DNA of 64,000 nucleotides from Molanna angustata (taxonomy: Eukaryota; Arthropoda; Insecta; Trichoptera; Molannidae). Below, piece by piece: positions 10,689 through 21,500 of the stretch. The notes beneath the pieces are model-generated. The model made no database searches. It had not been told where the DNA came from and worked only from the letters and a program-made list of their open reading frames with translations. Positions within the stretch are counted from its first letter, which is position 1; every line of letters begins with the position of its first letter. The translations under genes were made by a program, and so were the position numbers. The DNA lies in contig OY754969.1 of NCBI GenBank assembly GCA_963576475.1, positions 24,572,318 through 24,636,317 on the forward strand, written 5' to 3'.

Positions 10689-11040
10689 TTTATTTTATCG
10701 ACAAACTTTTTAACATCTCAATAGAGACGAAGTTGGGATATTATAGATGAACCAGGAACTCAAGGCACCTACAGGGCTTACGACCCGTCATCGGCTGGTA
10801 ATTATGCCTTCTTATTGAGTTTCCTTATCAATTTTTTTTTTGAAAGTTCTATATATTTGAATAATGTGTAACATTTCACCTGAAAATAAGGAATTATACA
10901 ATTGCCATCTATGAAGTAACGAAAAAACCTTTTTTGTAACGCCATCTTTTGAGAAATTAGTTTATTTGTAAACAATTTATAAGGACAATTAATAATTTAC
11001 AAGGACTGTTGCTTTTATTGTTTAATCTCAAAAGATAACA
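10689..11040 (+). mobile_element. long-inverted-repeat element M1, copy A (one arm plus middle)
   Basis: It begins GACAAACTTTTTAACATCTC and carries the family's arm ('aatagagacgaagttgggatatta', 'ggcacctacagggcttacgacc', 'atcggctgg', 'aattatgcctt'), with an internal deletion of the 'tttacgtgatcactttatgcgc' block. The middle ('gccatct-tgaa-ttacgaa-aaacc-ttttttgtaacgccatct-ttgagaaatt') matches copy E at 39728-40105 in reverse. The second arm is missing. Confidence 0.65.
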
Positions 11041-12770
11041 CAGCGAACAATAAAAAAATCTGTTTTCACTGTGGATCTACATTTTTAAGTTTCGTTGTCG
11101 ATCGACAAACTAAATTTAGTAAATAATCAAACGTTTATCGGCAGTGTAATAAAAAAGTCTGAAATTCAAAAAATGTATTTCTTTGACGAGATTTTTAGTC
11201 TCTTACACATAATTTAATATACGATTTCTTGTAATTATTTATAAATATGTATGTATTGAATTAAAATATTTACATGAACAGCAGCAATTTATAAAAATGT
11301 TGAGAAGACTTTTTCTATCTTTTTTTGTATCTTTTGGAAAATATTTTCAGGTTCGCAGCCACTCTGTACTTATGTATGGTTTGCTACTATGGCAAATAAT
11401 ATTTTGGCAAATAATGTTTACTATGGCAAAAAATATTTTCTAAGACTATGATTTTATGGTGATGCCGATATTGCTCATGTACCCAATCGGCAAACGACAA
11501 TACTACTTAATCATTTACATATCTAACTTCTGAATCATTTTATAACACTATCTCGTCTAAACGAATAACAATATACAACAAGATTTACCTTTCCGTATAT
11601 ACAAATTATATTTTTACTTAAATGTATTAAATATTAATATAGGAAAATTAATTTTGCACTCCCGTTATGTATCACGTAATTAATGAAATAAATTACACCT
11701 TTAATAGGATTATAATTGTTTCTTATTATTTGAAAACTAAAAGTGTACTAGTAGAGTAGGCAGTATGTAGGTACCTACTGGCATTGTTCGAATGTACCGA
11801 AGAGAATATACGATGTAATTAAAACGTTATACCTTAAAATTCCTTAGATGCCCTAAATTGTACATTATTAAAACTTAACAAGCTATGTACGATTATATTT
11901 CAGTAATTAAACAACACTAAGATATATAAATATCGCCGCGTTTAGGGAAACAGCACCTTTATTTTATCTGTGTTTAATTAAATTTTGGCTCGATACATAA
12001 ATAGTTGGTAGAAATGCCCGCCGCATTGTTTTAGCAAGAAGCCACTTGACATATTTATCATTTTGCTGAAAACGACCATTATATACCGTCTCTATTCCGG
12101 AGCAAATCGGTATTTCCTAACTTGTATTTTGTACTTGGTTTTTCTTTCAATTACACCGCTCCCTGGTAGTTTATTACAAAATGATGTCGTAACAACATTA
12201 AGGTTACTGAACAGGTTGTCCCTTTTTACCCCTTTCTCTTGATGTGTATATCTTGTATACTCTCTCCTTTGTCACACGTATATGTCCATTCCGTTTTGTT
12301 TAGCAATTTCTCTAGTCTGATGTCCCATGTTCTCGCACTCACACTCACACCCCTCTATATATTCTACAACGAAACAACAAACTCCTCGCAAATATGCGCC
12401 CGCTTACTATCGTCATGAACCACTTCACATTACATAGATCAAACATATCCTTGCCATTTTCAAAATATTATTTACAAAATAAATAATTTTCTAATATATA
12501 GTTTTCAACAAAATAAACATTAAAAAAAGATAGATTACTAACCGATTTTACAAAACCATTTTTAATTACACATTATCAACAAGCAGGGTTTTAGGAAGGG
12601 TCCAAAGCTTTATTGGAAACCGTGTGTATCAAGCGGGTTCAATTGATGCAACCTTGATTCAACTAATTTTAATGAAATCAACAAACATTTTTACCTATAA
12701 ACGAGAAAAAATTGGTCCATTTTTCAATACTTGAACAAAATAAGTAAATTTGTTTTAATAATGTAACATA
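11041..12770. other. AT-rich stretch without gene
   Basis: Short repeats of 'tttggcaaataatgttt' occur at 11385-11440. A pyrimidine-rich, GC-richer zone lies at 12220-12420. No plausible gene is seen. Confidence 0.5.
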
Positions 12771-12972
12771 CAAACACACCATCACGCCATGTCCCTCGCG
12801 CAGAGAGAACCGAACGCCACATTTTTTCTATCCTGGCACGCATTCTTCGTCTCGTCCACATTCATACATGTTCATCTGTTGTTCACGCTTCTAACATATC
12901 CGTCTTTCAGAATATCGTTCACATAGTCGTACTATCCCTTTCTTGAGCGTCACCAACCTCTCATTGTTCAGC
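12771..12972 (-). pseudogene. LINE family X, 3' terminal fragment
   Basis: The minus strand shows remains of the C-terminus ('VNDILKDG-VRSVNNRRTCMNVDE' in two frames, then CQD) and the terminal GTGATGGTGTGTTTG string. It matches 21288-21500, 26942-27235 and 44760-45215. It is 5' truncated with small deletions. Confidence 0.6.
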
Positions 12973-13059
12973 ATATTATACGTAGGTACATACTATGCCA
13001 AAAATAATAATATCAATATATAACATCTCTGTGAAGTTTGTAATCCTCAGCAAATTTTA

Positions 13060-13247
13060 CAGGGGGCAAGTCTGGTCCAACCGGCAAAATCAAAACCCTC
13101 ACGATTGGGTACCCATATCATGGATATAATTATTATGTGGAGTTCTATAATATCTTTAGATGTCATTGAACTCCATATGCAAATTATATCCATGATAGTA
13201 ATCACGAGGGTTTTGATTTCGCCGGTTGGACCATACTTGCCCCCCTG
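13060..13247. mobile_element. hairpin MITE, CAGGGGGCAAG ends
   Basis: This is a nearly complete palindrome of about 188 bp. The left arm starts CAGGGGGCAAGTCTGGTCC. The right arm in reverse complement starts CAGGGGGGCAAGTATGGTCC. Pairing continues through 'aaccggc-aaatcaaaaccctc' and 'atcatggatataatt...tatggagttc', leaving about 20 nt of loop near 13145-13165. CAGGG ends suggest a hAT-type MITE, but the 8-bp flanks (aaatttta / atctataa) do not match. The RNA would fold into one long hairpin. Confidence 0.65.
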
Positions 13248-13984
13248 ATCTATAATACGCTGTCGCACATGAACTTACATTATGATTTTTTTGTCTTCCT
13301 TATTCCGATTTCCACAGCTGTTGTCATAAAATTTAACTTTTACGTGTATTTATTTTACGGAAAACGTGTTTTTATGCTGAGCAATTATTAAAACTAATAA
13401 TTAAATACATTTTATTTTTAGCATCATATTTTGTAAGTAATATAGACAATGATCTAATGTAAACAATACGTTTTTTTTTGCATATTACTAAGTTTATAGT
13501 AAATTTTATAATAAAAATGGCATGTTTCCGACGTGATTCAGTCTTGGAAGGATATAATCAGTGAACCGCCATTATATGTCCATTTGCGTCTAGAGGTTTG
13601 CATTTAATTGAGAGTGTTTAGTCTCTGCCATCAACTGTCGGGACTTGTGTTCAGGTCGGGTCGGGTGTAGCCAGCGGGCCCTAAATCAGACTACTTGACA
13701 TCACTCTATTGGCTAACTCTTGGAGATGCCACCATACACCGTCGATCTATGGACATGATCTTGCTACATAGATAGGTACACCATTACAATAATTACTTAG
13801 GGATATTTACATAATTACATTACATTTTTAAACGTATATTCCAGCTATAAATTTATATGGGAAAAATTACCGAAAAAAATTACAATAATGCGTTTTTGAT
13901 TAAGCGATCAGTTTGACGTAAATAGTAAGTTATAATTACTTTGATTTTATCAGCTATCTTTTTTACGTGTTTTTTTTTAGTTTT
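13248..13984. other. unclassified stretch
   Basis: A GC-richer patch lies at 13600-13760. No gene is seen. Confidence 0.45.
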
Positions 13985-14130
13985 ATTTTTATTATTTATT
14001 TATTTATACATCTTCTTGTACATAATATAAACAAATATAATTGTACACTGGCGGGCTTATTGCCATTAGGCAATTTCTTCCAACCAACCAGATTACAAAG
14101 TATGACAACATTGTGTATGTACAACAGCAA
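13985..14130 (-). repeat. LINE 3' UTR fragment
   Basis: Read on the minus strand, 'ggttggttggaagaaattgcctaatggcaataagcccgccag' followed by an AT-rich tail parallels 20818-20935 ('ggttgactggtagagattgcctgcgggcaataagtccgccac'). The GCAATAAGYCCGCCA word before an A-rich tail is typical of LINE 3' ends in Lepidoptera. The coding part is lost. Confidence 0.55.
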
Positions 14131-15289
14131 ATAAAAAAGAGTAAAAGAAATCAAATAAAATACGTATAACACTTAAATACTATTAAACAAAAAAAAAATT
14201 ATAATTCATAGCAATAAAAAGTTATTAGTATGAATCAATTATGTATTCTTTGTAATTTTTTATAATCAATGTTAATTATCCTATTGGATAATACATGGAA
14301 TTTACACTGATCCACTAATGCAATGCAACATTGTCTGTTTTATAAATTATGTAGACTGTATAACTGTCTATCAACCAAAAAATGAAATAAAAATAAATAA
14401 ACTAGGATTTATGTGGTTATTTTTTAATTGTTTATATTTATTTATTTCACTATAGCACAAATAATATAAAAAAAATACTAGGCACAACTATTTTATCCTT
14501 TTAAAAATAACCTATTAATGCTTGTTGCGATGAGAAAAAACATATTATAATATGTATTTACAAAGGTTGTAGGTATAGGTACATAAAAATAAAAAATATT
14601 GATATTTTTTTAAATAAACAGTTCTTTTGATGTTATCACCTTATATCGTTTGCAATTTCTTCCGAAAACCTTAGATTATATATTATATTATGATAATTAT
14701 ATGCCGAAAACAAATACCTATTTAAAATTGAGAATTATTCACTTACGATAAATCACTTAAACCATTTGTGACTGAATGTACATGACACTTGTAACTACTC
14801 AATATTTTTATACAAAAGGTTAGTAAAAGAATGAATATATCCTTGTAAAAAGTACATAAAGCATTATAGTTACAATAAACACTGGTTAGTTTCGCCATAT
14901 GACAATAAATTCACCAATGGCGCATGGTGCGAGGAAGCGTTTATTATTATTTTAATAGGTAAGAACAGCAATGTACATTTTAAATAGAAGCAATATTATA
15001 AAATAGAAAGTTTCATGTAATCCAAATAAGAACAGACATTGATCTTGCACCGGAATACTGGTAGAAGTAGAATGCAAGCTGCGGAACAAGGATAGTATAT
15101 CAAACTAATTAGCCAATGAGTAAACTGTCTGTGCTGATATACCAACTGCATCCCTAAATCGCTGCAATTTATTGTATTTTCTCTAACCTATATTATTTCT
15201 TCTGACGCGTAATGGACCATCTAACACATATTTATACCGACTAATTAAATCAAAATCAGTGACATTTTTAATTAGTAATTGCAATTAAG
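14131..15289. other. AT-rich stretch without gene
   Basis: Nothing is recognised. The sequence is low-complexity A/T with no long frame. Confidence 0.55.
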
Positions 15290-15850
15290 TAACACTCCAA
15301 AATTGTAGACGTAAATATGATACAGTTTCTCTCCGAACTGTAGAGATAAACATTGCTACGAAAAAATGTAGACAAAATATTTTACTAAAAAATATTTTTT
15401 ACAAACTGTAGACATAAATCAACGTTGCTTTAAAATTATTTTACTCCGCACTGTAAATTTAAATATTTAATATAACTAAGTGGTTATTTTGCTTCAAAAC
15501 TGTAAACTGTTGGAATTAACATTCCTATGAAATAATTTTACTCTGAATCTGAAAAAGACTTTGAAATTATTTTACCCCAAAACTGCAGTTGGAATAAACA
15601 ACGGTTGGAATGAACTACGGTCATAAATTTTGCTAATTTTTTTGTACACACTGTAGACATTGGTTTAAAATTATTTTACTCCGCACTGTAAATATAAATA
15701 TTATTAAGAAATAATTAGGGTCTGAAACTGTAGACTGTCGCCATTAACATTCCTATGAAATCACTTAACTCTGAATCTGAAAAAAAACATTTTACCCCAA
15801 AACTGCAGATATAAACATTGCTATGGAATAATTTTTCTTCAACATGGGCA
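15290..15850. repeat. degenerate tandem repeat with higher-order structure
   Basis: A unit of about 45-55 bp, roughly 'aaactgtagacataaacattgctatgaaataattttactc', recurs with many substitutions and deletions. Two larger blocks are visible. 'taaaattattttactccgcactgtaaat' occurs near 15429 and 15667, and 'attaacattcctatgaaat' occurs near 15516 and 15743, so a repeat of about 230 bp is superimposed. No coding is present and no other copy is seen in the window. Confidence 0.6.
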
Positions 15851-16655
15851 ACAAAAACGTGTTTTATAAAAAATACAATCTTATAAATGGCAACTATATA
15901 ATTGTATATTAATATAATGCATTTCTATTGGTAAAAATAATCTTTCCATTGATATAATGAATCTCTCTATTGGTTAAATGAATCCATTATAACATTACAG
16001 CGAGTTCGCTCTAAGACAAGAACATTAGTAATCTGAGAACCTCTAATACTAAATCAATATATTTTCCCTGAAACAAGTACCACTTGATCGAGTAAGATGA
16101 CGATAGGAGATATTAAAAGGACGACGGAAGCAATAGTTGAGAAAGATATAGTAAGTGTATAGGTAGATGATGCTTGCGCTACCAGCAAAGTTTTCTTTGA
16201 TGATCGCATAATTACAGACACGTTTAACCACACAGTAAACAAGTTTCTTAAAAGCCTTTAGATGGATCGCAGGAAATTGAATGATGGAAACCGCAACCTT
16301 AGCAACGAGTTTCAGACGAATTATTTATGCCCTACAATGCTTTTAATGTGTATTTCTAAAATCAAAGTTTGCGAATTTCTCGGGGAAATTATAAAGAACC
16401 CAATATTGCATCGAATTCGATCCCAAAATATCTCCCTTTGAATTACAGAGAAACTTTTATGCTAATTGGGGCGGCTCGTTCAAATAAAGGGTAGAAATTG
16501 AAACATCTATAAGTACGTACCCATTTTTGTATACATATGTTGACTTAAGTAGGTAACCATATTTGGGTTATTATATCATTCCAATTATAATATTCCTACT
16601 AAAATATATCATAAAGTATATAATATGTTCTAAAATTTCAATAACATATTTCAAA
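15851..16655. other. unclassified stretch
   Basis: At 15905-15990 'tataatg-att-ctattgg' recurs two or three times. No gene is seen. Confidence 0.45.
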
Positions 16656-17712
16656 CAGTCTAAGAGATATCAACGTCGAAAACAAATATTTTTTTAGTGA
16701 CTGTTTCTTTTCTTATTGAATATTTTTATTATTGCATATGCGCAAACATTGGATTTTTTTCCCTGTCGGGAGTCAAAGATATTTTTTAACAGATTTTTAA
16801 TTATCTCAATAGAGACGAAGTTGGGAAATTTACTGTAGGAGAACCGGGAAATCAAGGCACCTACAGGGCTTACGACCTGTCATCGGCTGGTTTACGTGAT
16901 CACTTTATGCGCTTGCGCAACGTTCACCAATTATGCCTTTTAATGAGATCCCTATCAATTCAATTTTGAAAGTTCTATATATTGTAATACTGAAATTCTT
17001 TTCGCTTGAAAATAAGGAATTTTAGTATTACAATATATAGAACTTTCAAAATTGAATTGATAGGGATCTCATTAAAAGGCATAATTGGTGAACGTTGCGC
17101 AAGCGCATAAAGTGATCACGTAAACCAGCCGATGACAGGTCGTAAGCCCTGTAGGTGCCTTGATTTCCCGGTTCTCCTACAGTAAATTTCCCAACTTCGT
17201 CTCTATTGAGATAATTAAAAATCTGTTTAAAAATTTTCTTATTGAATATAGGTATAAAAAAGGCAAGTCTGGCACCCGGGAGTGGTTGCGTTTACCAGTG
17301 CGCATCTCTTTCCTATAGGTAAAAATTGCAGAGTTTAGTATCATTTGTATATTTGAAGTCCTTTTTGTGCTCTTATACCATCCATCTGATGACAATGAAA
17401 CTTGGTGATTTGTTCAGCGCACACCCGGAAAGATTTCAGAAAAAAAATATTCTTCTTTTTTTACGTGTTTCAGTAACAGTAAGTACATATTTCACAGACG
17501 GATTTTATAAGTACAAATTACGTACAAGTACAAATTATATTAAAATAATGTTCGAATCTGCAATTTTCACCTATAAATGCGCACCAGTAAATGCAACTAC
17601 TCCCAGGTGCCAGAATTACCTTTTTCATACGTATATTCAATAAGAAAGAAAATATCATAAACCAGCCATCAAAAAATGATTCATCCAATATGTTGCTTTC
17701 TCTCGAGCTATA
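16656..17712. mobile_element. MITE M2, copy 2, interrupted by a palindromic element
   Basis: The outer left end ('gtctaagagatatcaacgtc') at 16656 and outer right end ('gttgctttctctcgagctata') near 17690-17712 are inverted matches. Further inside, 'tttcttattgaatataggtataaaaa' (from 17237) and 'tttttcatacgtatattcaataagaaa' (to 17650) pair. The central part ('ggtgatttgttcagcgcaca', 'cagacggattttataagtac') matches copy 1 in reverse orientation. The left arm is split by the 510-bp insertion at 16724-17233, which duplicated 16 bp of it. Confidence 0.65.
16724..17233. mobile_element. palindromic element M1, copy B, with 16-bp direct repeats
   Basis: The insertion lies between perfect 16-bp direct repeats TTTTCTTATTGAATAT (16708-16723 and 17234-17249). 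It contains arms of about 215 bp (16783-16999 and 17020-17236) that are almost perfectly complementary around a spacer of about 20 bp. Each arm carries the M1 motifs 'atctcaatagagacgaagttggg', 'ggcacctacagggcttacgacctg', 'tttacgtgatcactttatgcgcttgcgc' and 'aacgttcaccaattatgcc'. An unpaired left extension ('tgcatatgcgcaaacattgg') is also found beside copy D. No coding. Confidence 0.7.
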
Positions 17713-18724
17713 ACAACAATTAAAAAATTATGGCTGCACTGTTGGCAAAAATGAGTGCTTGGCAAGTAAATAAATTTCAATTTCTGAAAAGTGCAGTTTT
17801 TTTTGTAACAGTTTCGATATGAGGTTTTCTTTCAAAGCGTATGTTATTTTACAGCTAACAATTGAGCATCGCAGCGTCTGCAGATAACTTCCGTTCCATT
17901 CCAATCTGGCCCAGCATCACAACCGTGTGTGGAAGCTTTGTGGTCCATAGTGCATCGCCCGAAATGCACAGTAAAAATCTCTCCCATCGAGGCCAGGCGG
18001 AAATCATTCGCTTCGACAAATAAAAGCACTTGTCACGCCATTTTTGATTTTTCCACCTTTGTGTAAGCCGTAATAGTTGTAGGGGCGTAATCACCGAGCG
18101 TCGAACCGTCCTACCATACAAAAGCTTTGCTGTCCATATCTAGCATTTTCTGGGTAATTCTCTGTCTTTCCGCTATCACCTCGCCTACCCCACTCCCAGC
18201 GCACAGCCAAAGAATAAGTCTTTTCACGTAAGAAAAACGGTTAGGAAATAAAATGGAAATAGTCTAGGAAATATTTATATCGAGGGCACGTACCAATCGT
18301 TTGCCTGACCCAAAGAAACGAATTCTTAAGACGTGAAATTGATACATCTGCCCAGTGTTTGTTACAATTTCTTTCGCCATTTTTAAGAGAATAACTTTTT
18401 TTTATTTTAAGGGTATCAAATGACCAGCGACACGTTTCGTGTTGGTGCCTCGGTCCCATTTTGTCACACAATTATTATTTTTATTTTCAATTTTCATAAA
18501 TCCCTGAAAAGTATTCGTGAAATGATTCTGAAAACTATTATTATCGAATTTACATTCTACATCGTCTAAGATAGATAAAAAAATGTGACCTTTTCGAAAA
18601 CTAAATAACTTGTAATGAATTACCTACATAGTAACCAATTTGATTTTGTAGAAACACGAATGTTCAAATAGTTTTGAAATCAATTTAATATCACGTTTAG
18701 TTTTTTCAAAAGAATATAACTATA
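17713..18724. other. unclassified stretch with short overlapping frames
   Basis: The minus strand has two overlapping frames of 88 and 61 codons at 17844-18121 and one of 76 codons at 18241-18471. None has a recognisable domain, and local base composition is GC-richer than average. An unknown exon cannot be excluded, but nothing supports one. Confidence 0.35.
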
Positions 18725-18874
18725 TGTCCTTGGAAGTAGTACACATATATCCTCATATACTAAGCATAAATGCTTGTATGTATTATAATCAAACAAAATC
18801 GGTCGTGGCAGGATTCGAGCTCGCGATCACTGGATTACTTACTCAGCACGCTAACCGCTCTGCCACCACCATCC
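18725..18874 (-). mobile_element. SINE S1 copy
   Basis: The reverse complement gives 'ggtggcagagcggttagcgtgctgagtaagtaatccagtgatcgcgagctcgaatcctgccacgacc', the S1 head, then a shortened body ending at GTCC near 18725. The B-box is well kept. Confidence 0.75.
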
Positions 18875-18999
18875 ATAATTTTGGGGTCATAAAGTTTTAA
18901 AAAAGATCATTTTTAAAAATATATATATTTATTTTGTTAGATAAAATATTTAAATTAAAAAAAGAAGGATGTAAAAAAATAATTGTTTTTATTGACAAG

Positions 19000-19138
19000 C
19001 TTTTAAAATCTCAATAGACACGAAGTTGGGATATTATAGAAGAACCAGGAACTACAAAGCACCTACAGGGCTTACGACCTGTCATCGGCTGGTTTACGTG
19101 ATCACTTTATGCGTTTGCGCAACGTTCACCAATTATGA
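19000..19138 (+). mobile_element. long-inverted-repeat element M1, copy C (single arm)
   Basis: One arm only, from TTGACAAGCTTTTAAAATCT to AACGTTCACCAATTATG, with no partner arm nearby. The arm is close to those of copy B, apart from a few substitutions. Confidence 0.65.
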
Positions 19139-20817
19139 ATACAAATGATTTGATGAATACAATGAGTAACAGCTAGGAACAAATCGAGTGTTGGGGTATA
19201 TTGAAATAAGAAAATAATATGATTCCCTAAATTCTTTTATAACATACGTGTAAAATTGCTCAAAATTATAAATAACGATACAACCACTTCCACCATGTTC
19301 AACGCACATTGGTAAAATTTTAAATAAAATTTTAATAATTTTACATGTATTTTCTTTGTTGTCAATCTCAGATATTGCCACTGTTTGTTTTCATATCGGA
19401 TGGTTAAAAATTTAGCGAAATAAATACAAAAAGGATTAAATTTAAATTAGTATACAATTAAGCCATTAAATTACAAAGTTTCCTTATTTACAAAATACAC
19501 ATATTCCTTTTACTTCGATTACAATGTGTAATTTTCATTAAATTTCCACGTGCAAATGGCCACACATTTCTCTTTTAATGTTGTTTTCCAGAGTTTTACT
19601 CACGCCTTCCCAATTCGATCGAATTTATGATCAGCAAGGAACGAAACCCAACTGAAAGGAGTGAAATGTGTTGACCTTCGAGCAGGTAAATAAACGAAAA
19701 CCCAATGCCAAAAAAAACAAATGGTGGGTTACGATTTATGAATCCCAAATCCATTGATTCAATAAATGTGCTAAGATCATACTTTATGACTGGCTGCTCA
19801 TATATTACCTTGAGCCTTTGAGAAAAATAAAATTTCCTTTTTGCAAGTACTCCGGATTCTTAAATTTCAATTCACCTGAATTTTATTTTTCAAAAATTTT
19901 TCTTGTGGGTCACCGCAGTTGCAGTAAAAAATATTAAGAATACCTAGACTACAAAATAAAATAAACATAAAATGACACATATACTGTTTTTAATGAACAA
20001 CAGAATGCCTAATATCTTTGGTACAGTCCTTACCATCGTAATTTGAATATGTTTTCTTGGTAATATACCAAATACACTGAATATATGAAAATTTGGAAAT
20101 TAATTTTCAAAATGGCGATCCACTGAATGTACCTACATATAAAAATTAATATATTAGTTATTTTTTGTAATTTTTTTGGTACTTTATTTATTATTTTTAA
20201 GTTTTTAGTCATATTTTTTTAGAACTTGTTATATGCTATTGTGATTGGGCTATAATATGTCTTATTTTGTACATTGTTTTTTATATATAATTTTTAATTT
20301 TACTGTATACTGATCCAAATAAATAAAAATAAACAAACTTGTCAGAAAGACTTTCTAAAATTGTGATCCATTGGATAAACATATAAAAATTAATGAACAA
20401 TTTAGTCAAAAAGTCTTTCCAAAATTGAAATGTGTCCAAAGCGATCAGCGACCGGTAGGTAAGACTACTAAAAGAAGACCATCGGGAAGACATACTCATC
20501 CTATGACCAAGACACCTTCAAACAGATTTTAACGCACAGAATACAGCACACAGTACATGCATACAATTATTAAAAGGAAATAAAAAGAAATACAAATAAG
20601 ACATTTATCTCTTACGTATTAGATCATTGATATATTTATTAAAGGATAAAGAAGAAAAAACAAATTTAAAGATAAGAAACTGAGATTTAGAAACTGAGAC
20701 AGTTCATACTACCACGGCATATCCTACAACCAGTGCAGCAAGACACATGCATGTTACATCAGTCTCATCTTACTTAAAAATGCAACATTCAGAATGGGTG
20801 GTGAACTTCTTTAAGAA
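19139..20817. other. AT-rich stretch without gene
   Basis: Short frames on both strands show no domain. No repeat is recognised. Confidence 0.5.
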
Positions 20818-20935
20818 ACTAATAATAATAATAATAATAAAATACTTTTATTGTTTTATACAACGTGGCGGACTTATTGCCCGCAGGCAATCTCTACCAG
20901 TCAACCACCATGGTAAATACAGCCAGTAACAGGGA
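20818..20935 (-). repeat. LINE 3' UTR fragment with (ATT)n tail
   Basis: On the minus strand 'ggttgactggtagagattgcctgcgggcaataagtccgccac' is followed by AATAAAAGTATTTTATT and then (ATT)n, a LINE 3' end with a microsatellite tail. It resembles 13985-14130. Confidence 0.6.
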
Positions 20936-21250
20936 TAGAAGAATACAAATAGAGAAATAGAAAAAAAAAAAAATAATAAATGAATAAAAAAAAAATAATT
21001 AAATAAATCAATCATAACTTAAAAATACAAAGTCAAATATAAGAAACAAAAAATAATATATGTATAAATAAGAACAAAAATAAGAATAATAAAAAATACA
21101 TCAGATAGATACACTATGTTTATTGGATGGAGGATAGGAGAGGAGAAAGGAAGAGGGATAAAGGGAAAAAGACGAAAAAAAAACGAAAAGAAGAAAAAAC
21201 TCTGTGTGATTTACTTTTTCCTAAGACGTCCCTTATAAAAACAAAAATAT
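20936..21250. repeat. purine-rich low-complexity tract
   Basis: The plus strand is dominated by A and G with some T over about 300 bp, for example 'ggatggaggataggagaggagaaagg' near 21125. A similar purine-rich block lies at 35270-35570 beside another LINE-UTR-like sequence. It may be a LINE-associated low-complexity region. Confidence 0.4.
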
Positions 21251-21287
21251 AAAATACTAAAAAAGTCTAAAATTGATACCTACATTA

Positions 21288-21500
21288 CATACACATACAT
21301 ACCATCACGCCGTATCCCTACTTGGGGTAGGCAGAGAGGACCGAACGCCAGACACCTCTATCTTGACATACATGTTTTGCCTCATTTACATCCATGCATC
21401 GCGTCATACATGCTCTCCTATTATTCTGACTTCGTATATTACCATCTTTCAAAATCTCATTTATATGATCATGCCAACTCTTTCTCGGGCGGCCACGACA
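21288..21500 (-). pseudogene. LINE family X, 3' terminal fragment
   Basis: The minus strand encodes GRPRKSWHDHINEILKDGNI, RSQNNRRACMTRCMDVNEAK and VCQDRGVWRSVLSAYPK, then a stop. The terminal GTGATGGTATGTATGTG leads into an (ATGT)n-type tail. It is 5' truncated at the GRGRPRK region. Confidence 0.7.

Noticed and set aside
17844..18121. Two overlapping minus-strand frames in a GC-richer patch
   Set aside because: No domain, no start context and no splice signals. Two alternative frames are equally open, which argues against either being coding.
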